Assembly (NCBI RefSeq): GCF_035046505.1
Contig: NC_089827.1
Location: 18,351,353-18,415,352 of the forward strand
DNA: 64,000 bases
DNA from: Tiliqua scincoides
Lineage: Eukaryota; Chordata; Lepidosauria; Squamata; Scincidae
Reading direction: 5' to 3'
Position 1 is the first letter of the stretch; the number at the start of each line of letters is the position of its first letter. Made by a program: the position numbers and the translations under genes. Of the stretch, positions 12,301 through 20,850 are shown piece after piece. The notes beneath the pieces were generated by a model. The model was not told the origin of the DNA and made no database searches. It worked only from the letters and a program-made list of their open reading frames with translations.

Positions 12301-15300
12301 AAGGACTTAGGCTGGGGTGATTTCAAGCACACCAGCAGTAGCCATGTGAAGTACTGAGCTATTTCTCTGCCTGAGTGTTTCCCCTTGAAATTGCTTCTCC
12401 TTACTGTAGTCATTTTTCCATAGTCGGGCTTCAGGAGTGGAAGCAACCCACACTGGGAGAAAAATAACTGGGGAGAGGGGCCACTACCTCCCACCTGTCG
12501 TCTCTGCACTTTTACACCCCCATTCTGTGGCTTGATAGGCATTCAGCAGTAGCACACTGCAGGAAGGCAATTCGGGACAGGGAAACTGGGCAGGGGGAAC
12601 AGGGGCCAGAGGGTGATTTCAGCCTGGGAGGGGGTGGGGACGGCGGCAGAGGCTGCTGCTAAATTGTATTCCCCCTCCAAGCCCAACATGGGTCTCTTCG
12701 GTTCAGTGCAAGCTAAATATGCTTGCACTGTATCCTGTGCAGGAGCAGTTCTGAAGACTGTCTTTGAGTAAGGGGAACATTTGTTCCCTTACTTAAGAGT
12801 AGGCTTCCATGGTGTGGAGAGTCTACTCAGATCCGTGTGGACCTGGGCTGCAGAATTGGGTCTGGGTCTACCACCTCCCCTGATCCAGTCTCTCCTCCTT
12901 CCCACCTCCATTGCCACTCTCGCCCCTATTTCTCCTCCCGTTGACTTACTTGGGTCCGTGGACTGGTCCCAAGCTGGCGCCATGCACGAGGCTGCAGTAG
13001 CCTCCCTGCCAGCGCTCCAGCAATTCCACGGGCAGTTGGAAGCCATAAGTATGTCTCTGCTGGTGGAATGCTCATTCCGCCAGTGAACTAGCCCATTAGG
13101 ATTGGGGTGTGACTCCTCTGTAATTTAGGGACAGTAATTATTTCTTCTTTTGAATATTTCTTTTTCACTAACATGACGCAGAGTCAGAGGGCTCAAGGTT
13201 TAGAGACAACAAGCAGGCCAAAAATGCAGGGAGATAACCATTTAATGGAAAGGTACAGGATACTGTGCAGAATTCTGCAGCTTCGATTGAGAGATTTAAT
13301 CTGCCTTAAATTTCAATTATACTAGTCATTTTTAAGCAGTGACCCCCACACAACTGTGCAGCAGTTCTACTTGTAAAAACATTCCCTCAGCTTGAACGAG
13401 GATTTCCTGTGTGTAAGAATGGAAAGATTAAGAGAAGACTTCAAAGCAGATATTGGAACTGTCAGCTGTTTCTAATTATAAGCAAGGACATTATACACCC
13501 AAGGAGAGAAACGGCCTATGAGTTTGTTTTCGTAAAGCCAACAAGAATGGCGTGTAGAGAGTGTTGCGGAACAAATTTACTCTTTGATGAGCAACACATT
13601 TTCAGGATCAGATCTATGGAATGCAAATTTAAAGTTCAGCTCCAGCAATTGTGAAGCCCCTTAAGACAAGTTAACATCACCCCTGCTTGCTAAATGTCTA
13701 GCTGTAGGACAAACACACACAGCACTTAAATATCAAATGATCAATAATCTGAAGAAAGAGAGATTATTTTCCATGTAATGACACACACAAAAAAAGTGAT
13801 TCAAACTGTGATCACTGAGGCTAATTCCATAAGCCACATAGTTTTCTTCTGTAGCACTAAACTATAACAGAAGTAGCCTCACATGTATCTTATGGTGATG
13901 TATGCAATCATCAAGTGGCTGTGACTGGTCTACTTTCATCCACCATTTCCAAGAAGGAGCTGATCTACATCATTGGGATATAGAATGGGCATCTTGTATG
14001 GTAAAAGTATCCAGAGTTGGTTATGTTAGATATTGGAGACAAAAATTCCAGTCATTGAAGAATGAACAGATAAGGCTTTCAGGACAAATGAACAGTTTCG
14101 TACAAGTAAAGGGGAATAAAAACAGGCACCCTTCTAACAAGGCACTTTTTCAAGTAACTGTCCCCCTTCACCCCAGCAGTGTATTTTCCAATGGCTATTT
14201 GCGGGTGTTCATCTACATCTCTTCAGATTGCAATCCCTTTTGGAACAGGGAGCCATTTAGGGCTCAGTCCTGTCCAATTTTCGAGCACTAAGGCCACTGT
14301 GACAGCAGGGAGTTTGTTGCATCCTGTGGAGGGTAGCCAGTCATGGAGGCCTCCTCAAGGTAAGGGAATGTTTATTCCCTTACCAACAGGCTGCATTGCG
14401 GCTGCACCAGCACAAATTAGGATTGGCACCATAGTTATTTGATTTTGTCTATAAACTGCCTTGTGAATTTTTTAATTAAAAAACTATATTCTTAATAGTA
14501 TTAAGTACTTTCCAGAGAAAATGGAATACCCTTTATTCATTTCTTAAACATCAGTCAGTAATATTTTAACCATCTTTATCAGTTCCTAATGTAGCAAAAT
14601 CAAAATGTAAAAATGTTTCTCTGTAAAAGCCGATGCAAGAATATAAATTTTAAAAGAAATTGATTTGTCATATTTGCTAAGGCTTTCCTGGCCAAAACCC
14701 ATGATTTAAATTAATGTTAATCAAGTTTAAAACCCATGTCAATTAAAAACAATTGCTACCTTTACAATATTGAATTGTGTCATCAGTCTAGCCTTTATTA
14801 CCTCTGAGGAGACACCTTCTTCACCACCATCGACTGGTACGTTACAGCTTTCTTGTCTTTAATACCTGTGTAACTGAAGTCCGAAGGAAGCACACCAAGT
14901 TTAGACGATAAATAACTAATTGCTTCAAGTGTTTCCAGGTTTTCTTTTTGGAGGGTAAATGCTGAAAAGAAAAAAGCACTCAACATTAGTACAGACTCAG
15001 TGCATTCAACTCGAATGTTTTGCCTTGAATATGTAACTTGCATCCCTCAAAGGGCCATACAAATGCATGATCTATTGCCATGTAGCGTCCATAGGAAGGC
15101 TGTGCAGGGGGTAATTTGTACCTCGGTCAAGGGTCAAAAAGGGGGCCCTGGAGCCAAAGTTGGGGGCTCAGAAAATTTCCTGAGGTCTTACATTTTGCAA
15201 TCTCACCTAGACTCTCTGCCCATGTAGGATGCTGGGGGCACTACTGCAGGTTCAAGGTGGTAGCTGCTGTTGCAAACCGTATGCACCAGGCTGAGGAATG

Positions 15301-16429
15301 CATACATGACACTCCTTAACACAGTGTCAAACCTGGGAGGCAATTGGCCTGCTACAGTAGCTCTTAGGCTTGTGGATCTGCTTACCATGAAGGAGTGTAT
15401 AGGAGCTCAGGGACACAGGTGGGAATTACTTAACTGATATAGATTTCACTGGGAAAGAATCTGACACTTGATTCTTTTGGCTTGTTTACTGTCAGAGCAT
15501 GAACTTCCAAGAAAATAACACATTGTTGCAGGTTTACCTGTGTAAATGTCCTGTTGCTCCCTGCAATCAGCATTCACCCTCTTCCTGAAACCACTCTTCT
15601 CACGAAACCGTACCGTAATGACAACCTTTTGCTGGGAGTCGGAAAACGACTTTGTTTCCACCAGTTTCCCAAATTTTTTACTGATGAAATGGTGAACCAT
15701 TGTGCGGTGTTCCTTATTTCCATCAGGTTTAAAAGAAAACTTGGAATTTTCTAATTTGGCATCCAAAAATTTGAGAAAACCGCACGCTTCCTCTTCAGAC
15801 ACCAAGCGGCAAAGTTCTTTGTAATCCTGGTTTGCTTTGACAATGATTTCTCCACATTTTGTAACAGTGACTAAAAACGGGTATTGCTGTCTGATGCTAC
15901 CGTGCAAGCTGGCTCTAAGCCTCTTGTCAAGGACTGGACCAAGTGAAAATTCAGAAGAAATTGCAGCAAGCTCAGCTTTTGAATTCAATGCGCTTTTTAC
16001 ATGAGAAGCAAACTGATTTAGTTGTTCACAAACAGACTCTTCCAATAAAGAGTTCAGAGTTGCAGCACTGTCATGATGGAATTCATTCAAGTCATTCCCT
16101 TTACAGTCTTCAATTTCTCCAGTACTAGGCATAAGATATTCTGAGGCAAGGCCATCCTCTTGAACCTCATCCATGCATGGTTTGAGAAGGCTAAGCCTTA
16201 GCTTTTTGTGATCCTGCTGACAGAATCTACTTTTTTCTGAGATGGTTTCATTGGATTTGGAAAGATCATCTATTGTGATTTCATTAACTAACTGTCCAAA
16301 TTCATTGATTTCTGTCACTACAAAGTCACTTGGGATTTTTTTAATCTTGCCACAAAAGCCGACATGATCATTCACATAAGTGGAAGGGCAGAGAATGACT
16401 GCTCGGTTAGTGTCCTCTTCCATTTCCAT
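6057..16429 (-). CDS. PUS7L: PUS7L, TruD-family pseudouridine synthase (8 coding exons)
   Basis: Predicted RNA pseudouridine synthase of the PUS7/TruD family, which isomerises uridine in RNA. The joined exons are 15538-16429, 14802-14961, 11087-11282, 10873-10971, 10485-10566, 7689-7966, 6737-6790 and 6057-6383, giving 695 codons against about 701 in human PUS7L. All introns are GT-AG and all phases agree. The TruD catalytic motif GIKDKKAVTYQ is encoded in exon 2 (catalytic Asp near residue 333), and the conserved motif NYYGPQRFG opens exon 4. The N-terminal 300 residues are the poorly conserved PUS7L-specific part. The start is the first of two closely spaced ATGs (16429 and 16423) just after a splice acceptor at 16439/16440, so the 5' UTR is split. 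It lies head to head with IRAK4. Nothing suggests it is broken. Confidence 0.95.
6737..6790 (-). CDS. PUS7L: PUS7L coding exon 7 (18-codon exon)
   Basis: A 54-bp phase-0 exon encoding VHIVAPEEEIANKYTINQ, which aligns to IHLVTEEEGSANMYAIHQ of human PUS7L. Acceptor CTTACTAG and donor CAA|GTAAGT. It is too short to stand out as an ORF and was found by looking for the missing segment between exons 6 and 8. Confidence 0.9.
6965..7260. mobile_element. Longer AATCCTA-ended repeat, partial
   Basis: Starts GCAGCCCAATCCTAACCTGC and shares interior text (CCCCAATGGGACTACTTGGAT) with 47020-47490 and 52603-53110. In PUS7L intron 6. Confidence 0.5.
7689..7966 (-). CDS. PUS7L: PUS7L coding exon 6
   Basis: Acceptor CTTTTAG and donor AAG|GTAAAT. 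It encodes EDPKGTLAMLPDYKIREKML and later SIPHSMRIFYIHAYCSKIWN, part of the TruD catalytic fold. Confidence 0.94.
8270..8650 (+). mobile_element. LINE 3' end (RT C-terminus and 3' UTR)
   Basis: Codes [20 protein letters not shown], the usual end of CR1/Rex1-like reverse transcriptase proteins, then the family 3' UTR with a small local repeat of TTTAGAAGTAGGCTACCT. In PUS7L intron 5. Confidence 0.75.
9169..9357 (+). mobile_element. AATCCTA-ended MITE
   Basis: Ends GGGCGCAATCCTAACC and GGTTAGGATTGCGCCC, a clean inverted pair. Confidence 0.78.
10485..10566 (-). CDS. PUS7L: PUS7L coding exon 5
   Basis: Acceptor TACTAAAG and donor ACTG|GTAAAT. It encodes VKAVQLFFTPEDADDPVNKA and KKYFLQT, closely matching the human protein. 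Confidence 0.94.
10590..10830. mobile_element. Tigger-like (pogo) DNA transposon remnant
   Basis: CATCCATGGGGGATCCATTC, a C-rich block, then AGATACCAAAACCCAAG resembles the MER2/Tigger 5' end known from mammals. In PUS7L intron 4, about 25 bp from exon 5. Confidence 0.55.
10873..10971 (-). CDS. PUS7L: PUS7L coding exon 4
   Basis: 33 codons in phase 0, acceptor ATCTGTAG and donor CTG|GTACTT. It encodes RNGFINYYGPQRFGQGQ, the conserved NYxGxQRFG motif of TruD enzymes, then TDQIGLALLNKEL. Confidence 0.93.
11087..11282 (-). CDS. PUS7L: PUS7L coding exon 3
   Basis: Acceptor TTTTGTGCAG and donor AAG|GTAAAA. It encodes RLKELADTIEKKG and LRLGQLQGNRFDIIVRDL, collinear with human PUS7L. Confidence 0.94.
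11656..11893 (-). mobile_element. LINE 3' end fragment
   Basis: CATAAGAACAGCCCCACTGG at the 3' side and AATTTTTCCTCCAGAAAAAT at the other. In PUS7L intron 2. Confidence 0.72.
11906..12224 (+). mobile_element. hAT-like element
   Basis: Ends CAGTATTTTTCAACCAGTGG and ACATTGAGAAACACTG. Target duplication is not convincing. In PUS7L intron 2. Confidence 0.65.
12690..13105. mobile_element. Longer AATCCTA-ended repeat
   Basis: Ends CCCATTAGGATTGGGGTG and has the same GC-rich interior style as 52603-53110. In PUS7L intron 2. Confidence 0.5.
14115..14478 (+). mobile_element. SINE/LINE 3' end split by a MITE
   Basis: GGCACTTTTTCAAGTAACTG, CAGCAGTGTATTTTCCAATGG and ATAAACTGCCTTGTGAATTT match 24598-24832; the AATCCTA MITE at 14260-14431 interrupts it. 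In PUS7L intron 2. Confidence 0.7.
14260..14431 (+). mobile_element. AATCCTA-ended MITE nested in a SINE/LINE 3' end
   Basis: Interrupts a GGGAGCCATTTAGTTATTTG motif found uninterrupted, or nearly so, at 24.75 and 60.57 kb. TA flanks both sides (14258-14259, 14432-14433), showing a 2-bp TA target duplication. Confidence 0.85.
14802..14961 (-). CDS. PUS7L: PUS7L coding exon 2 (catalytic motif)
   Basis: Acceptor CTTTTCAG and donor AG|GTAATA, phases 1 and 2. It encodes AFTLQKENLETLEAISYL and then GIKDKKAVTYQ, where D is the expected TruD-family catalytic aspartate. Confidence 0.95.
15538..16429 (-). CDS. PUS7L: PUS7L coding exon 1
   Basis: Encodes residues 1-297 plus one base. It follows an acceptor (TTTTTCCAG) with ten bases of 5' UTR before the ATG and ends at donor AG|GTAAAC. 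It carries conserved segments such as NDHVGFCGKIKK near the start and VSEEEACGFLKFLDAKLENS later. Some 92 further codons stay open past the donor, but they do not match the family. Confidence 0.93.
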
Positions 16430-16488
16430 ACTACACAGCCTGGAAAAAGACCAGAGATCAAGCTTAATTATCAAAGAATGACTGTGTG

Positions 16489-16978
16489 TGTTATGATATA
16501 TGCCCCAGGCCTATAGTCAATTTACAGGCTGGATAGGGCAAGGCTAGGCCCTGATGTCTTGGCCAGCATAGAATGTAGTATAGCCCAGGTGCATCATGGG
16601 ATTGGCTGATGCAACAGGGCACAGCAGGGATGATGCAATACCATGTCACCAGACAATGAGTCATGCAGTCACCAGATTGTAGCCCACTTCTCATTGGCCA
16701 GTGCCAGTATATATTGCAGCTTGTGCAAGCTGCTGTGTGGGAGATGTTATGTGGAATGTCTGCGGGAAGTTACATCAGTGGAGTTGGTGATCTGAGAATT
16801 AAGAAAAGTGCTATCTTTGCTGTTTGCTTGCTGAGCTGCCTTTGTACTGTAAATATTGTATATATCTTCAAGGACATCTGGTGGTGGAGCACTGCCGTGT
16901 CTGTGCCTTGTTATTTACCAGGAGTATCTGCCTGACCTTGAATCTCTGGAGCTGCGGTGTCGGCTGTGTACTGCAACA
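16489..16978 (+). mobile_element. Solo LTR, fossil
   Basis: A 490-bp segment beginning TGTTATG and ending CTGCAACA, flanked on both sides by the 5-bp duplication GTGTG. A TATA-like motif lies in the middle. The TGTT...AACA ends and 5-bp duplication fit a Ty3/gypsy-like or ERV LTR; family not settled. No internal region is present, so it is a solo remnant of LTR recombination. It lies in the 5' intron of PUS7L, opposite to transcription. Confidence 0.75.
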
Positions 16979-17076
16979 GTGTGTATTAAGAGTTGATATC
17001 AGAGAGTAAAATTTAGAAGCATTAAAAACTGGTTTTCAATTTAAACATCAGTGCAATTTAAAATTATTATATGCAG

Positions 17077-17420
17077 TGGTTCTCAAACTTTTTAACCCAG
17101 GACCCACTTTTTAGAATGATAATCTGTCTGGACCCACCAGAAGTGATATCATTAACCTGGAAGTGATGTCATGGCTGGAAGTGAGATCATCAAGCAGGGA
17201 AAATTTTTGACAATCCTAGGCTGGGATTCTATCCACACTTTCCCAGGAGAAAACCCCATTGACTATCATTATTAAAGGCATATGCATTGTAACCTGTTAA
17301 GAGTACATATCTCTCCAAAATCAGTCACATACCCTGTTGGCATCAAGTCTAATATACTAAAAAATGAAATATTGAAACTGATGGGGACCCACCTGAAATT
17401 CACCTTACATACTCCTTAAA
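17077..17420 (+). mobile_element. hAT-type element, 3' end not seen
   Basis: Begins CAGTGGTTCTCAAACTTTTT and keeps the family interior (GACCCACTTTTTAGAATGA; half of the palindromic AATCCTA repeat at about 17220), but the closing terminal repeat is absent. Confidence 0.65.
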
Positions 17421-18019
17421 TTCTCCTTACATACTCAAGAGTGTTTTTCTTCATTTGCATCAGCATATATAAAAAAGTATCAATATATATTAAAAACCAT
17501 TCCCCATGGGCTCATTTCCGGTTTAAGATGGAAGCATTATTGTGAAATGGCGCCAACATTCCCCCCCCCAAAAAATTGTGTGATAAAGTTTTGCCCGTCA
17601 AGAAGTACACTTTTCCCATTCTCTATTAATACTACTCCCTCCCCGCCATGACCCATGCTTTTTTAAATAGGTCATGGAAAAAGAAGACCCTGGCCATAGT
17701 GCCTAAGATACTGAGCAGTAAATCAGGACCTCCGGGCTTCAAACCTTGCCTCTACTATGAATCCTCACTAGTATCTCTAAGAAACAAACAAAACACAACA
17801 CCATCAACATTCGTAGGCTACATTCTTAGCATACACACTTTTCTGGGAAGAAGTTCCATTGGATACAATAGGATTTACTTCCAAGTAGGCAATCAAGGAT
17901 TTGTGCTGTGAAGCCACTGGTGCACCTTGTCAAATTTTAAAACCTCAAAGTTTGTTTGGGGGGGGGGGAAGAGAGAGGCACCCAGAAGAGTCCTTGTGGT
18001 TGCACAGGTCATTGTGCAG

Positions 18020-18192
18020 GTCAATTAATTAATTCATTAATTAAATAAGTCATTAATTAAATAATTAATTAATTACTTGATTAATTAATAGATGAACCCA
18101 TTAATTAATTGCTTGACGAATCCATTAATGGGTGAATCCATAAATGGATCAATTAATCAATTAATTACTCAATCAACTAATTAATTAATCAA
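18020..18192. repeat. Degenerate AATTAATT low-complexity tract
   Basis: About 170 bp built of TTAATTAA-like words with drifting interruptions, directly before the GC-rich PUS7L/IRAK4 promoter region. Confidence 0.85.
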
Positions 18193-18199
18193 ATTGTGC

Positions 18200-18964
18200 A
18201 TCAAGCCAACAACCCTGGTGCTTTTTTAAATGGGGCAATGATTTTCCTGGTCCTGGACCTATTTGGGGGAGGGAAAGAGCTGAACCCCCTAAGGACAGCT
18301 AGCTTCACATCTCCTCCCACCAGCCTGCTGCACAGACATGCCCAAACTGGGCATGACCAAAAGGCAGGCACCAGCCCCAGGCGGATGCTACCACGCGACC
18401 TCAACAGAGGGGGGAAGAAAAGGGTGTGGTCAGGAAAATAATGGAACATACCACTTTCGTGAAAGACGGGGGGCCGAAAGGGTCCCAGGCCAGGAACGGC
18501 CGAAGCATGGAGGAGGGGAGGGGGAGCTTGAGAAGGAGGAGAAGAAATAGACTGTACCAAGTCGTTCAAGGACAGGAAGAAACTATGGTTTGGGTTGATG
18601 AAGACTAAAGCGTCAGGAGGCAACGCGAATCCCAGGCGTGAGAAATAACAATGATAATAGAGGGGACAGGAAGGGGTTGAGAAGCGATTCTCAGGGTCTT
18701 TTAGACCGACTTCTGGAAAATGGACCCCCCTATCCTTTCCACTCGGTGGACCGGTCCGACTGAGAGAGGAGGGGGAGACGGCGCATGCACAGAACTCAGA
18801 GGCACAGAGGCCCTCTGGGGAGGGAGAGAAGGAAGTTCCTCGGTTGAGCAAGATGGGGAGGCTGCGGGTGGCTGGGAGGCGGGGCTGGGGAGGCTCCCTC
18901 TGGCCTGGCTGGGCTCCGCAGGAAGCCTCTCTGGGCGGTGTACGGTCCTCGCACTAGGAAGCAG
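18200..18964. promoter_or_regulatory. Bidirectional PUS7L/IRAK4 promoter region with candidate IRAK4 5' UTR exon
   Basis: GC- and CpG-rich sequence between two head-to-head genes, in an otherwise AT-rich setting. A strong donor GCAG|GTGAGG at 18964/18965 is a likely end of a non-coding IRAK4 exon, since the IRAK4 start codon lies in a later exon after an acceptor. A GGAAGT (ETS-like core) lies near 18833. The first PUS7L exon was not pinned down. Confidence 0.6.
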
Positions 18965-18969
18965 GTGAG

Positions 18970-19348
18970 GCTGCCATCCTGTCCACACTTTCCTGGGAGG
19001 AAGCCCCACTGGCTATCATGGGGCTTACTTCTGAGTAGACCTGCTTGGGCTCTGTGGCTGCAGTGCTCTCCACACTTTCCTGGGAAGAAGCCCCACTATC
19101 ATGGGTCTTAGTTCTGAGTAGACCTGCATAGGATTGGGCTCTGTGGCTGCAGTGCTCTCCACACTTACCTGGGAGTAAGCCCCATTGACTATAATGGGAC
19201 TTATTTCTGAGTAGACCTGCATAGGCTTGGGCTCTGTGGCTACAGTGCTCTCCACACTTTCCTGGCAGTAAGCGCCATTGACTGTGATGGGGCTTAGTTC
19301 TGAGTAGACATGCACAGGCTTGGACTCTGAGCTGTTCCATTCAGGGTT
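18970..19348 (+). repeat. Tandem array of a palindromic AATCCTA/TAAGCCCCA repeat, 4 units
   Basis: Units begin TCCACAC at 18982, 19069, 19158 and 19251 (spacing 87, 89, 93 bp). Each contains the palindrome GGGAGTAAGCCCCATTGAC / TGGGACTTACTTCTGAGTAG. Units share the spacer TCTGTGGCTGCAGTGCTC, so the array grew by tandem duplication. It starts about 20 bp past the likely IRAK4 first donor. Confidence 0.85.
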
Positions 19349-19489
19349 AGGGCACCATCCGACTCTCATCTTCCTAAAAGCTTATGAAGAGAATCTAGTG
19401 GAAGCTTGGGGAGGGGAATCCAGTAGAAGCTTCTTGGGGGGATTCCAAGGGTCTGCTGCGGCTGGGGCAATTCACCTGTGCTCAGTGTG

Positions 19490-19875
19490 TTCAGCTGTCT
19501 TCCCTCTTGCACAACACCAGGGGAATGTCCACTAAAGTTGAGTGTTGGGAGAGTTAGGACAGACAGAAGAAAATATTTCTTTACCCAATGTATAATTGGT
19601 CTGTGGAACTCCTTACCACAGGATGTGGTGGTGGCATCTGGCATAGAAGTCTTTAAAAGGGGATTGGACCAATTTCTGGAGGAAAAGTCCATCACACGTC
19701 GCAAGTTGTGATGGGTATGTGCAGTCTTCTGATTTTAGAACTAGGCTACCTCAGAATGCCAGATGCGAGGGCATCAGGATGCAGGTCTCTTTTTGTCTCG
19801 TGTCCTCCCTGAGGCATCTGGTAGGTCACTGTGAGATACAGGAAGCTGGACTAGATGGCCTGACCTCTTTAAAAA
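19490..19875 (+). mobile_element. LINE 3' end (RT C-terminus and 3' UTR)
   Basis: Reads RKYFFTQCIIGLWNSLPQDV then the shared 3' UTR. Between the promoter region and IRAK4 coding exon 1. Confidence 0.75.
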
Positions 19876-20680
19876 CAAGAAAAGTGCCAAAATTGAGGTC
19901 CTACCTCTTTGCAGCCAAGCCATGCCTTTTCAGAGCCAGCAGAGCTGCTTTTAGCACTGAAAAACCCACTTCTGGGTTCCTTTCCTCTCCCAGGTTCTCC
20001 CCAGGATGCATCCCACCTTCAAGTTTGCACACACAATATCTGGTTTGACCAGAACTCACCTCCAGTCACTTCTGCAGGCCATTCTGAGGCTTGCGGAGGG
20101 CAATACAGTGGGTTGTGACCAGGAAGTGGCCTCTGGGTCCTCTCAATAAGGTTCCAGCACTACCAGGACCATAGCATCATGATCCACTGTGGAGGATGAG
20201 GTGGGCAGCAGCGCTGAAAAGTTTGGGAACCACTGCAATAGATGCAAGAGCAGTTAAACTAAGGAGAATGCCAGCTAATAGCTAGCCTATCCATGAGGCT
20301 GACTGAGACATTTGGCTCAGCAGCAGATTGGTGGCAGGGTGCCCATCTCTATCCACCCATTCACCACTGCCTCCAACCCCCCATATTGAAGAAGGAAGTG
20401 GACAAGAAGTACAGAGTGGTCTAGCTCTCTTCTCCTCCACACTTCCTCATCTGCTTGTTCCCCTCTTCCTTTTCAAATCAAATACATGGCGGGGGGGAGG
20501 AAGAGGGGTAGATGTTGCAGCTGGCACCTCAACAGGTAAGAAGGGTGCAGTATTTAACATGCCACCTCAGGCACTGGGAAATCTTGGGCTATCCCTATTC
20601 ACCCTCACGATAAAGGAAGTGCTTTTCAAGTCTTTTACATGAAATAATGCCTGAATGTGGGTTGTGTTTGCATTTGGTAG

Positions 20681-20850
20681 GCACTGGAGATGAACAAGCC
20701 CATAACTCCTTCAACATATGTGCGCAACCTTGGCTATGGCATGATGCGTCAACTGGCAGATTTAATTGATCCGCAGGAAGGATGGAAGAAATTGGCAACA
20801 GATATAAAAGATACGTCTGGTGCAAACAGATATAGCCAAATGCATATAAG
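20681..20850 (+). CDS. IRAK4: IRAK4 coding exon 1 (with 9 bp of 5' UTR)
   Basis: Acceptor TTTGGTAG, ATG at 20690, donor AAG|GTAGAG. It encodes [20 protein letters not shown] and [12 protein letters not shown], the start of the death domain. The first eleven residues are identical to human. Confidence 0.95.

Noticed and set aside
13902-14291. 129-codon open frame on the plus strand
   Set aside because: Its second half is a SINE/LINE 3' end and MITE; the first half shows no family resemblance and lies antisense in a PUS7L intron.
18201-18851. 216-codon open frame on the minus strand
   Set aside because: It lies in the GC-rich promoter region, is low-complexity Pro/Ser-rich, and has no recognisable domain; GC-rich DNA has few stops by chance.
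18970-19348. CRISPR-like array
   Set aside because: Repeats are 87-93 bp, imperfect and without unique spacers, in an animal genome.
18954-19369. Open frames with repeated YSE.SPI.VNGAYSQES-like peptides
   Set aside because: They are translations of the palindromic DNA repeat array, not a repeat protein; the same happens at 58055-58390.
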